This document shows positions 1-10,200 of a DNA stretch of 64,000 nt, piece by piece. The stretch lies in assembly GCA_928724745.1 (NCBI GenBank), contig CAKMXJ010000002.1, forward strand, positions 1,178,001 to 1,242,000, read 5' to 3'. The notes under the pieces are model-generated. The model searched no databases, was not told where the DNA came from, and saw only the letters and a list, made by a program, of their open reading frames with translations. Each line of letters starts with the position of its first letter. Positions within the stretch are counted from its first letter, which is position 1. Made by a program: the position numbers and the translations under genes. The DNA is from Anthracocystis setariae. Taxonomy: Eukaryota > Basidiomycota > Ustilaginomycetes > Ustilaginales > Ustilaginaceae.

Positions 1-2947
1 CCGATGGACTCCCGAAGTACGACAGGGGCGAGAACGACAGCGGCAGTAGATTGGCAGCTGTGCCCACGAGACCGGCACCGACACTCGCGGCGGTGTGCGC
101 ACTGATCAGATCGCCCACCCCCCTGGTCCCTACCCACCCACCCACAGCACTCGCCTTCTTGGTCGATGCGAACATCTTGCCCTCTTCCAACTCGCGCACC
201 AACTGCTGATCCAGCATCTGCCACTGCCGTAACATCGCGCCCAACTGACTCGCCGGACATAACGTCATGGCATGCGCCAGCATCGAGATGCGAGACGGCG
301 TGTCTTCCCACAAAGGATGCTTGGATAGCTGCAAGCAGCTCTTCCACCCCAACTCGAGCGCTGCAGGCAACATGGTTGTTAGGGTCGATTTGGTCGAGGA
401 AGACGAAGAAGACGATGCGCGGGTTCGAAGTACCGCGACCTTATCCACGAGTCGTTGGCAGAATGCGAATGCATCTTCAAAGTCCTCGGCCGATGTAGCA
501 CTATCAGCAAGCATAGCAAGCGTACGCGCCTCGATCATGGTCTTCTCTGACGGCGAAAGCCCCCACGTCCTCTCGCCTCCCTCCGCCCCCGCCTCCTTAT
601 CGTCAACCTCGGTGAGACCCGAACCAATCGCACACAACCGGTTAGCGAGATCCAACACGAGCTCCGGCGAACGATGCGCATCCCCTTGCGTCGCCAACAA
701 TCGCGCCACCAACTCCATCTTATCCTTCGTCTCCCGAATCTCCCTCGGCTCGATCGGCTGCCCCGGTCGCGCAATCGACTTGATCTTGAACGAGCTCAGC
801 CGGCACGCCGCTTCGATAAACTCCCTCTGCAGCGTCGCGCGGACGCAAGACGCGGGAAGCGCGGCGAGCACTTGGAGTGCCAATCTAACCTGCTTCGTCC
901 GCGTCGAGGCCACCGAGCCTTGATCGAACAGATGGGTCGAAACGCTGAGGACGAGGTCTTCGAGCTGCGTCGACGTCAGCACACCGCTGGTGGTGCGTGA
1001 AGTGGACAGCGTGCGGTAGAGCTCCACGTCGCCCATGCGCAGGATCTGCGACAGAAGCGAGCGCACAGCGTGCTCTTGACTGATCCATCCGAACACCGCT
1101 TGCTGCCCGCACAGCGAGAGGAGCTGCGTGAACAGGTTGTCCCAACGCGCACGGAACTGGAGCGTCTTTGCGTCGAGGCCACCCGCTCGGTCGGTACGTC
1201 CACCAACGTGATCGGGAGGTGGAAAGGCTTCAATCGAATTGTCCAGAAGAATCTCAAATGCCCGCCTTTGTTGCTCCTGTGCTGTGCTTCTAGCCATACC
1301 GGCCTCTTGATGGTCACCGCCATATGCGGCCACCCAACAAAGATCGATCTCGGTCGAGATGTCGGTCCTGCTTCCGACCAGCTTCCACATCGAGCAAAGC
1401 CAGGCCATATGCTGGTGCATTTCTTGACCCAACGCCTGAGCATCATTCCGAGACAGGAGCGTCTGCAATTGGCATGCTGGAATGACACTGCGAGGATCGA
1501 AGCCAAGTGTGGTCCGCATGATGTCACCGACGTACGATCCGTTTGTCACATCACCGCTGTTCGTGCCACGAAGCAGACTGACAGTTTTAGTCGCATGGGT
1601 CAAGAAGGACCATGACGCAGTGAGGTTGATTGTGAAGCCTCCGACTGCAGGTCTGGCGTAGAGCGCAGTCGCAATGAGAGATGCCAGCTGAGATGAGGGC
1701 GATTTGGCGACTTGAGAAGCGGCGTTTTGAGAAATGATCTCGAGAACGAATTCGCGCATCGACGCGCTGTCGTTCGTATCGATCAGTTGACTCAGGCGTG
1801 AGAAGTCGTCAAATTCGACACTCGAGCTGAGTCGCTTTGCAAAATCCCGGCGAGATTCTTCGTTGGAGGGTAGAGCTGCTATTTGAGAAGCCAGACTTTG
1901 GATGGAGTCGAGGTCGAATCGCGGATCGCTTGTGGATCCAGACACGTTTTTGCTGCTACGATCCATCTGCGCAGTGCCGGGACGAGAAAGAGAGCTTCGA
2001 AGGTCGGAAATGGCTTGCGAGGCGTCATCGCCCTGCAACCCACGAGTCAAGGCGGCCAGCAAAGCCTGTGCTTCAAGCTCACCCTTGTTCGCCTTCATTG
2101 TAGCAAGCGTGCCTTTGTAAAAGTCCACCAGTTCGCCTAGCCCAAAGCCCGGTGCTTGCGCCGAGGACCAGATGCTCGCCTCACTGCCCTCCTTCCAACC
2201 AATCAGAATGCGATTAGAAGCGAGGGAATCGAAATCATCGGTAGTGCTGCTTCCTGTCGTTAGCAGCTGAGCCAGCAGTGGTAATCTTAGTGGCGCGCTC
2301 TCTTGCACGAGCCAGGGATAGCTTTGAAGTAAAGGCCCGATCAAGTTGGCGCCCTGAGGGAGCGAAGCGAGGCAGAGCAACACGGTTTCCGTAGGCTCTT
2401 CCAGTACCAACGCCAACGGCAACGGTGGAAGCGAGATCATCTCTGCCAGCGCTCGAAGGCGTTGGTACACTGACAGGCGGCGAGAGAGCTGTTCGAACCG
2501 CGCCAAGGTTTGACTCACCTCCTCGACGTGCGAGGCAGGTGCGTTCTGTTCCTGCAGATATCGGAGGAAAGGTGAAGCAACTGAGTGAATCGCAAGCTGC
2601 AGCAGCTGTTGTCCGAGTTGTTCGATGCGCGAAGCCTCATCAGCATCCTGTGAAGCGGTGTCGGAAGCAGGGAAGAGCACAGCATGAATCGCCATCTGGA
2701 ATGCGCTGAGAAGCCATGGTCGATCTTGGACGGTGCGGCAGAGAGTCTGTGCATGCTGCGAGATCTGTTCGACGAGCTGATCGCGTGTAAATGACCCATG
2801 CATCTGATCAGACGAGGACGTGCGCCACGCCTCGATGAGTTGGACCCATCGACGTTGGTGTTGCTTGTCGGTGGGAGACGGTTTGGTTTTGCGTGATTTA
2901 GGGGCAATGATGCTGGGTCCAGCAGCTGGAGCGGGCATCGTCGTCAT
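1..2947 (-). CDS. SEC39: Sec39/NBAS-like ER-Golgi tethering subunit (3' end outside window)
   Basis: One uninterrupted frame runs from ATG at 2947 to the left edge, giving 982 codons with no stop, so the C-terminus is missing. The protein is almost entirely helical and leucine/glutamine-rich, without membrane segments or a signal peptide. Near residues 895-930 a segment reading AMTLCPASQLGAMLRQWQML resembles the conserved C-terminal block of the Sec39 domain (NBAS in animals, Dsl1 complex in yeast). That complex tethers COPI vesicles at the ER for Golgi-to-ER retrograde transport. The start was chosen because the region upstream of 2947 is in a different, low-quality frame, and MTTMPAPAAG begins the open frame. 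A serine run lies near residue 855. The family call rests on one recognisable block plus overall helical character, so it is probable rather than certain. Confidence 0.72.
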   Translation of the reverse strand, partial: MTTMPAPAAGPSIIAPKSRKTKPSPTDKQHQRRWVQLIEAWRTSSSDQMHGSFTRDQLVEQISQHAQTLCRTVQDRPWLLSAFQMAIHAVLFPASDTASQDADEASRIEQLGQQLLQLAIHSVASPFLRYLQEQNAPASHVEEVSQTLARFEQLSRRLSVYQRLRALAEMISLPPLPLALVLEEPTETVLLCLASLPQGANLIGPLLQSYPWLVQESAPLRLPLLAQLLTTGSSTTDDFDSLASNRILIGWKEGSEASIWSSAQAPGFGLGELVDFYKGTLATMKANKGELEAQALLAALTRGLQGDDASQAISDLRSSLSRPGTAQMDRSSKNVSGSTSDPRFDLDSIQSLASQIAALPSNEESRRDFAKRLSSSVEFDDFSRLSQLIDTNDSASMREFVLEIISQNAASQVAKSPSSQLASLIATALYARPAVGGFTINLTASWSFLTHATKTVSLLRGTNSGDVTNGSYVGDIMRTTLGFDPRSVIPACQLQTLLSRNDAQALGQEMHQHMAWLCSMWKLVGSRTDISTEIDLCWVAAYGGDHQEAGMARSTAQEQQRRAFEILLDNSIEAFPPPDHVGGRTDRAGGLDAKTLQFRARWDNLFTQLLSLCGQQAVFGWISQEHAVRSLLSQILRMGDVELYRTLSTSRTTSGVLTSTQLEDLVLSVSTHLFDQGSVASTRTKQVRLALQVLAALPASCVRATLQREFIEAACRLSSFKIKSIARPGQPIEPREIRETKDKMELVARLLATQGDAHRSPELVLDLANRLCAIGSGLTEVDDKEAGAEGGERTWGLSPSEKTMIEARTLAMLADSATSAEDFEDAFAFCQRLVDKVAVLRTRASSSSSSSTKSTLTTMLPAALELGWKSCLQLSKHPLWEDTPSRISMLAHAMTLCPASQLGAMLRQWQMLDQQLVRELEEGKMFASTKKASAVGGWVGTRGVGDLISAHTAASVGAGLVGTAANLLPLSFSPLSYFGSPS

Positions 2948-3303
2948 TTTGCGCCCGTATACAGCTGGCTGCTGAGTATGGTGGGTGATGGGATGAAGGT
3001 GAGCTGGAAGAAGCACAGTTGGCGACTGCAAGTGGAGCAGTGACGCCAAATTCAACCATCAAATTCCGAATCCCGAACATCGTCACTTGACCTCGCACCA
3101 ACCAAACCAACAGCTCTCATGCGAATGACATGGTACAGTACAGACTGGATTAGAAATGCATTTGCCTAGCAACCGTGGTATAAAAAAAGTGAGCCGGATC
3201 CATGGCAGATCAAGAGTGACAGCAAAGAAACAGTGGGAGCGATACAGTGGGGAAGCAAGGGGAGTTGTGGCAAACAAGTACAGAGCGATCGTGCTGCGAT
3301 CGA
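2948..3303. other. Intergenic: 5' region of the Sec39-like gene, 3' region of the Zn cluster gene
   Basis: Short spacer between two minus-strand genes. It contains a GTACAGTACAG motif near 3133 of the kind that recurs in other spacers. No coding potential or RNA gene is seen. Confidence 0.5.
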
Positions 3304-5553
3304 CTACGAAGCGCCGTTGGAAATCGATTGCAAGAAAGTAATGATCGAGTTGTCATCGTACGTATCCCAATTCATTGGGTAGGCCGGTGGAACCAGAGAC
3401 TCGCTCAGATACTGTACGGTAGCCGTATTGGGCGTGCTTCCTTGTGCGTAGTGCCCTCCAGCCTGGTGACCATGGCTTCCGTGGGCATTGTGGAACATAA
3501 AGTTGGCCTCGTTTCCAGCATACTGCCCGTGCGCATTCTGTGGCGAAGATCCCGACAGGAACGAAGGTGATCCTGACGCCTGGCTGTTGGAACTCCCGGT
3601 TGCCTTGTGGTAGAGTCCGTGCTGAGTGCCGGTTCCGCTTGCGTTGCCGTGATGGCTGGGGTATTTAGGCATGGGCATTCCGGTTTGGGTACGCGGAGAT
3701 GCTCCTGTGGCCGGGTATGGTGAGCGGAACGTTTGGCCCGAAGCGCGACTCGGTCCCACGGCATTGGAGAGCTGGGTGAACGGGTTGAGCCCCATAGCCC
3801 ACTTGGCATCTTCCGAGATGACGAGATCTTCAGCGTTGACAGGCGAGTTCTCGTTGATCGAGATGGTGGAAGGCAGCTTCTTGCAGCAGAAACGCAAGAA
3901 GCGGGCCAGATACGATCCTTGCTCGAGGTGGTTCTCCAACGAGGGCGAGGTCGCATCGGCGGCTTGACGAATCGCAGAACAAGCCTGGATCGCCAGCTCC
4001 TGAGGCATGGCGCGCCAATTGTCGCAAATCCATACCGCGGCTACCGCCAAGTTGAGAATGACAATGTCGTGTACGTATCGATAGTAGCCTGCCTGACCAT
4101 AAGGACCGTTGAGCAGCTCAAAGAGCTGAACCGAAAGCTCGGAGCACTTTTGGAACGCCGTCTGCCGGTCGTGCGCAAACGATGGACCCGACAGCATAGG
4201 CGAGCTATAGATCGAGTAGAGGGCACGGTGGTAGTTGAAGAGCGTGTTGGTATCGTGGAAGAGCAAACAAGGCCGACCCGAGTGCTGGCATGGAATTTCG
4301 CTGGCCGGTGGATTCATCCAGACCGAGCTCGAACACTGTTGCGCTGTGATGCCCATCTTGATGAGCCTGGCGTTGCGCAGACACGTGGCGCGACTGATCT
4401 GGGATGGATTTGGGCTGCGTGCGTTGGACTGCTTGAGTGAGGTGATGAGGTCACGCTTGATGTTGGCGTTCTCGCGAGAAGCTGCCAGGCGGACGTCGAT
4501 GTCTTGCACCATATCGCCTAATGAATCGATCCATTCGCGTGGGTCGGGAAGCAAGCTGGGATCGATGGCAGGCGGCAAATGACGCTGATCACGGTAGCCA
4601 TCTTCAAAGCACGAGAGCTGCATGAGGGTGCGTTGCGACTGGATGAACGACCTCGAAGGGCCATGCTTGGATCGCTTCTGGGCACTGAAAAGCTCGTGCA
4701 GACCGAGCTCAAAGGCTTGTGTGATGGCGAGGCGCACTTTGCGCCAACTGCTGCCGTCCTTGGGGTGCTTCCACATGGCGAGGATGGAGAGCGACTGGAT
4801 GATCTCGAGCTGAGGTGGAATGTCGTCTGCTGCAATGCGCGAGAGTGCTGGTTTGAGAAACTCGAGCGAGTCCAAGTAGCGGTCGACCTTGACAAACTTG
4901 GATGAGACGGTGCAGACGGCGGCGAGGAGGATGCGATAGTCGGGGTTGGACTTGAGAGCCTTGAGCGTATAGATGTTGGAATCGAGAAGCGCGATGATGG
5001 GATTGAGGCGGTCATAGTAGAAAGCTACGAGTTCGGCCACCTCATCTTCGTCAAAGAGACCGGCTATGATGACGGACTCGATGAGGGGACGACCGACGGT
5101 GGAAGTCGAGACCTTGACGGCGGGCTCTTCCTGGATGTGAGAATGCAGAGTGGAGGAGAGCAAAGCCTGGGAAGCGGTGCGTTCGGACGAAGTGGTGTCG
5201 AGCAGACTTTGCACGGAGAAGGGGTTGACGGAGGCTGAGGCGGAGCCATCTGTTTCGTCGTGGGGATTGGGACTGGCCGTGTCTCGAGTTTGGCTTTTGG
5301 AACGTTTGATAGGTGTAGATGTCGAGGGCTTGCGTTGACCTTCGAGCTTGACGCCGCGATGATGGGATGGCACTACGCATTCGATGTTGAGACGGATGCA
5401 TCTTGTGCAGCTGTTGGAGTCATCGGGGAAGATGCAGCGAGACTTGATCTTACGACAGCCGGAACAAGCGCGCCTCTCGGCAAAGGGGGTGAACTGTTCC
5501 TTTGGGATGACGTCGCACTTTGCAGGTGGCATCGTAGCAGAGTAGCGAGTCAC
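3304..5553 (-). CDS. Zn(II)2Cys6 transcription factor with fungal regulatory domain
   Basis: Encodes 749 residues. The N-terminal binuclear zinc cluster has all six cysteines (C30, C33, C40, C49, C52, C59; CX2CX6CX8CX2CX6C) with a basic stretch RKIKSR inside. It is followed by a serine/threonine-rich basic linker (about 60-160). A middle region (about 165-560) has the leucine/aromatic pattern of the fungal-specific transcription factor (MHR) domain, including SLEFLKPALSR and SILAMWKHPKDGSSWRKVRL. The C-terminal 180 residues are low-complexity (Ser, Gly, His, Gln, Asn) and end in an acidic/aromatic patch that could be an activation segment. A second Met at codon 8 is an alternative start. It is a nuclear sequence-specific DNA-binding regulator by family; target genes cannot be read from the sequence. 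No introns are needed. Confidence 0.9.
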   Translation of the reverse strand: MTRYSATMPPAKCDVIPKEQFTPFAERRACSGCRKIKSRCIFPDDSNSCTRCIRLNIECVVPSHHRGVKLEGQRKPSTSTPIKRSKSQTRDTASPNPHDETDGSASASVNPFSVQSLLDTTSSERTASQALLSSTLHSHIQEEPAVKVSTSTVGRPLIESVIIAGLFDEDEVAELVAFYYDRLNPIIALLDSNIYTLKALKSNPDYRILLAAVCTVSSKFVKVDRYLDSLEFLKPALSRIAADDIPPQLEIIQSLSILAMWKHPKDGSSWRKVRLAITQAFELGLHELFSAQKRSKHGPSRSFIQSQRTLMQLSCFEDGYRDQRHLPPAIDPSLLPDPREWIDSLGDMVQDIDVRLAASRENANIKRDLITSLKQSNARSPNPSQISRATCLRNARLIKMGITAQQCSSSVWMNPPASEIPCQHSGRPCLLFHDTNTLFNYHRALYSIYSSPMLSGPSFAHDRQTAFQKCSELSVQLFELLNGPYGQAGYYRYVHDIVILNLAVAAVWICDNWRAMPQELAIQACSAIRQAADATSPSLENHLEQGSYLARFLRFCCKKLPSTISINENSPVNAEDLVISEDAKWAMGLNPFTQLSNAVGPSRASGQTFRSPYPATGASPRTQTGMPMPKYPSHHGNASGTGTQHGLYHKATGSSNSQASGSPSFLSGSSPQNAHGQYAGNEANFMFHNAHGSHGHQAGGHYAQGSTPNTATVQYLSESLVPPAYPMNWDTYDDNSIITFLQSISNGAS

Positions 5554-6252
5554 AGAGCCAGTGATGAGTTACTATTCAAGCGGCGGCGACCGAGAGCACC
5601 ATTGAGTGCAATGTGTGATGGCCAAGGAGGTGGTAGGACAAGCTGGCTTGGAGTCGCCCGGTCGAGAAGGGGCTTGTAGCGATGACAAGAACGATCCCTG
5701 ACAGAAAGCGGGCTGTGCTGTTTGACAAGACGAAAAGGAACAGTTGGGTGGTGGGTTGACAGTCAAGTAGCAAAGAACAAAGACGAAGGCGAAAAGGAGC
5801 AAGCTGCGGTGCTGCGCCAAGATCGACGGGTTCTTGATTGTTGATTCGTATCGTCGAGTGGGGTGTAGCTGAAAGTTGGCTGGTGGTCTGGCGTCGAGCT
5901 AATGTGTAGGTGCAAATGCAATCGCGGCTATGGTGGTGGAGCTAATCGAAGTGACACCGAGAAGCCACCGCTACTTTGGGCTGGGAAAGGACGGCACGAG
6001 ACAGCGAAAGAGACGAGAAGCAGCAGGCAGCGCGGATGCACGACACTTGACTTGGTGGTGGAATGAAGCGAAGGTCGAGTGACAAGATGAGATGCAGAGT
6101 TACAGCAAACTGCACTGTGCAGTACAGGTTGATGTTGTGAAAGATGGCAGAACGAGACGGCACCGACAGAAGCCTCCCACGCGGCATCAACTGACTCTAG
6201 ACTGTAATTTGAGTGTGTCGTTCAAGTGCACCACTAAAATGCAAATTTGCAC

Positions 6253-6276
6253 ATATATATATATATATATATATAT
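6253..6276. repeat. (AT)12 microsatellite
   Basis: Twelve uninterrupted AT units in the spacer upstream of the Zn cluster gene. Confidence 0.95.
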
Positions 6277-6360
6277 CAGTCAGAGTCAGTCCAAAAGGTT
6301 GCAAAGCGGCAGAGCGGCAGCGGCAACTCGAGCTCCGCACATCTAAGCGAGATCAGTGTT

Positions 6361-6395
6361 GCACTGCACTGCACTGTGCTGTGCTGTGCTGTGCT
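6361..6395. repeat. Pentamer tandem repeat (GCACT)3(GTGCT)4
   Basis: Seven 5-bp units, the first three GCACT and the next four GTGCT. The same GTGCT unit is repeated again at 41016-41050. Confidence 0.9.
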
Positions 6396-7259
6396 GCTTT
6401 AAGCTGTACTTTATATCGTTGAGTTCGAAGGGTCTTTTTCTGTCTTTTTTAATAATTTCTTTTTCTTTTTTTCTGGATTTCATACCTTTTTGATCCACTC
6501 TGCGCGCTGATGAACCATCCGAAAAAATCCCCACACGTTGCGCGGCCGACCATCATCGTCAGAGTCAGTCATTTTAATGGATTCCATTCTACAGTACTGG
6601 ATGTGTCACTTTAAGTATCTGTTCAGAACACTGGCTCGATCGCGGAGAAAGATTCAGCACCGTAGTGACTCTCTTGTGATTCTGCAATGGCGATGCCGAA
6701 GCTCGTCTCGGATGTCAAAGTTTGACTCCTACTTACCGACAAGTTTGGACTTCATCCCAAGTGGGCCATCCGGTGTGACCATGTCAGGCGATTGCACAGC
6801 AGCAGGCACTGATCCTGTCGTACTACTGAAGCTCCGACTGGATCAATGCTTGTAGCTGCAGAACGAGTCAGAACCCCAAGTTCGAATCACGCTTCGACTC
6901 TTGCCACTCATGCAACTCGTTTGCTGAAACTCATCTTCTTGGTCATGATGAAAAAAGAAACCCCCCCCCCAAAAAGGACCCACCGAATCAAGGCATCAAC
7001 AGCCGCTCATCGTCGATTCCATACGTACAGTACCACACGTCAGACCGCCTTCGTTGTCATATGAAAAGCGACTCACTTCATGACGTCGTACAGTACATCG
7101 CGCAACATATGTACAGTAGACTTGGTGTCGCCGACGCCGCCTCGCCAACCACTTCATCTCGCCATCCTTGATCGAATACACCCGCCTCTACCGAGCTTGG
7201 ACCGAATACTGTACGCCTCACCTGGTCCATTCTGATGAAATGGATGATCTGCATCCTCA

Positions 7260-10200
7260 TCACCTCACTTCCAGCCTCGAAGCCTTGGCGCTAACCGCTT
7301 CACTCCCCATCACCACCCCAACCTCATCCTCCCCCACCCTAAAGTGTCGCTCGAAATTCTCGACGCTGCCACCCCACACTCCAAAGTTCTGCTGTGTCAG
7401 CCTACCCAGCTCTTGCAGTTGGTCGATCACATCCTTCATCGCCAACGCATACGAGTAGAACAGCAGATACGCACTCGATCCCCTCATCGCCCTCCTTTTG
7501 ACAACCGGCAACTCCCGGATCCTCGCCAACAGCCGCGTCCGGCACTCGCCCGCCGGTGGGAAGTACGGCGGCACCCGCGACTTGAGATGAAACGCCGATC
7601 CCAACGTGTAGAAGAACAGCAGCACGTTGCCCACCATTTCACGACGTTCGGCGTTGACCGGAATCACAAAGTCACGTCGGACGTGTCGATACCAATCTTG
7701 ACGCGTGGTGACGCTGCGCATGCTGTGCAGCTTGTCCAGGATGTTCTGACAGCACCAAAGCATCGACCGATACGTGGCGACGGGGAAGGGTCCTTTGAGG
7801 CGTGGCTCGTGTTTCGTCTGCGCTAGAAGCCCTTCCAACTTGATGAGCGACACTTGCAGGTGCAGCTCGATCGCTTGAAACTCGTCGCCATGTCTGCTAG
7901 CGAAGCTGCCTAGCAACGCTGCCTCTTCGTCCTCATCTCGTCCCTCTCGATCAACCTCATCCGTGTCGAAGCTATCCTCCCCTCCAGCTCCACGACGCGA
8001 GCCCAGATCAGACAGATCCCTCGAATACGACAGCACCAGCCGTTGGTACAACCATGCCAGCTTGAACAGCACATCCGATACGCCCAGCGCCAGCTGACGT
8101 CGTGCCTCAAACGGCCACACAAGCTGGTTCAGCACCGTCGCCCACATGACACCCACAATCACCGACACTGTGCGCTGATACGCGATCATCTCCACCTCCA
8201 CATCCGTCTTGCGCAGATTGTAGCTGTACAGAGCCGTCAAGTTGTACGTGAGAAGTACGAATCGTCCGCTTGATGCCAGCTGTGGCTTGCCAATAATGTA
8301 TCGGAAGCATGGAAGTGAAAAGAGCACCCCGAGCAGCGGCAGCACCACGTTGTTGTCCGGAAATAGCTTGTAGACGCCCACAGCCACCAGTGCGCCCGAA
8401 ACTGTACCCATGATGCGATGGATGCTCATGTGGTTCGATTGCCCCACTGTCGGCGACAGCACCACCATAAAGCTCACCAACGCCCATTGACCCTGGAATT
8501 TGGTAAAGATCGGGCGAGTTGAGGGGAAGAAAGCAGGACTCGCCAGCAGTGCACTTCCAACACCCGCTTTGATGGCGAATTTGGTATCGGGTTGACGGAA
8601 AAATTCTCCGATGTGCCACACGACTTGTTGCAGATGCTCCTTCCATGTCATGGCTCGGGGCGTTTGATCTGTGTCGTATGCATGCCGGCGATGGCTGGGG
8701 AAGTCGAGCGGTGTAGCCATCTTCTTTGCGGCTGCCGACGCTCTTCCGCGCTTGCCGTGCCGTCTCATGCGTTGGCCCCATCGCCAACCCAAGATGCGAC
8801 CCAGCTCGGACAGCACGATCCCAGGTGCGCCCAACAAGAGACGCAGCCGCAACTTCCACCAAGAAGTTAGCCTGGCCAGCGCGATGCGTTCCTCTGCCTG
8901 TCGGATCTGCTCGAGCGCCTCGATGAGCACTTCAAGCTCCTTGGCAAACTCCTCGAGATTGAAGACAAAAAAGAAGATCAGAAAGACTCCCTCGTCACCG
9001 TTTGACTTTTGCAGCAGCGAAGCAAACCCACCGTCGGCGTCTTGGGCGGTATGAGCAGCTTCGCCGTTGACCTGAGCAAGCTTCTTTGGCTCCATGGTGT
9101 AGATGCGCTTGATGGCGACGGTCTGTTCGTGCTGGAACCGCCGCAACGCGTTCGAGATGTCGATTTGTAAGCCGTCAAAGCTGGTGCCCGGAGTGTAGCC
9201 GCCATTGGAGGCGCCGTAGTACGACCATGTACCGGTGCCGATATTGGCCGTGGAAAAGGCAGAAGCCTCCTGCGCAGGGACCTTGGGCTCGGCGCTGATC
9301 GGGTCCCGCGCTACAAAGGTCGATCGCAAGCCCCTGAGAGTACGGCAACACGAGAAAACAAGGCTGCGCATATGTGGTCCAACGCTCGCGATGAAATCCT
9401 CGAAAGCGCTTGTTTCGATTCCTCGTTCGGTGGTGATGGAAGCTTCGGATCCGTCTTGAGCCACATTCTGCGGGTCTGCTTCGCTTTCGAATAAGTCGGC
9501 GAGTCGGCTGGTAGACGGACGCGGTTGGACGTTCGAGGTTGCTCTGTTCTGTTGCATTGCGTGAACATCTTCTCGACTTGCACGCTGCGCTTCCTTGCGT
9601 GCTGCCATGATCTGGTGTTGAAGACCGCAGCTGCTTCGGAGACCGGTGAGATGCTGCGCAAGTCGATTGAGCGAGTCGGTGGCTTCGATATACTTGACAG
9701 TCATGCCACGCATCCTCGGGTCCAACAGCACCTCCATCTTGGCCTCTTCCAGATTCTTCTTGAGCGAGGTGAAGCTGTCGTGATGATCATCGATGGCGCG
9801 CTTGATGCGGTCGCTCTTGAAGTGGAAGTTGGAGGGATCTTCGAGCAGGAAAGTCTTGGTGAGGACGCGAAGAAGGGTGGAGAAACCGCGCATGTTGCGC
9901 ACGATATCGTTCTGCAGATTGGTTGTTGCGCTCTGAGGCCACACATAGAAGCAGACCAGGTTGCTGATCAGAGAGCCCACCAGCACCACCAAGGTGACCT
10001 GCAGGGTTTTCTCTGTGGAAAAGTGCCCGAGATGCGACGAGCCTTCTTTGACGACAACGGTAAAGACAATGATGCAGATGAGCGAGCAGGCCGTGTTGAA
10101 TGTAGGTTTGGCCACCTTGATCCTGGCGAATCCGACCAGAGCCATGCCCAAACCAAGGAAGACGAGCACGCTGAGGATGTCCGAGATGATGAGCCTGTCG

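Larger units (their letters stand above)
5554..7259. other. Long intergenic region (1.7 kb) with simple repeats
   Basis: Upstream region of the Zn cluster regulator and downstream region of the FUSC-type gene. It holds an (AT)12 microsatellite at 6253-6276, tandem pentamers (GCACT)3(GTGCT)4 at 6361-6395, a pyrimidine-rich tract at about 6430-6475, a C10 run at 6961-6970 and several TACAGTA motifs (about 6590, 7027, 7090, 7112). All open frames here are short and repeat-driven; I see no gene. Confidence 0.6.

Noticed and set aside
6850..6910. GTTCGAATC resembling a tRNA T-loop
   Set aside because: The flanking bases do not pair as a T stem, and no anticodon or acceptor stem can be drawn around it.
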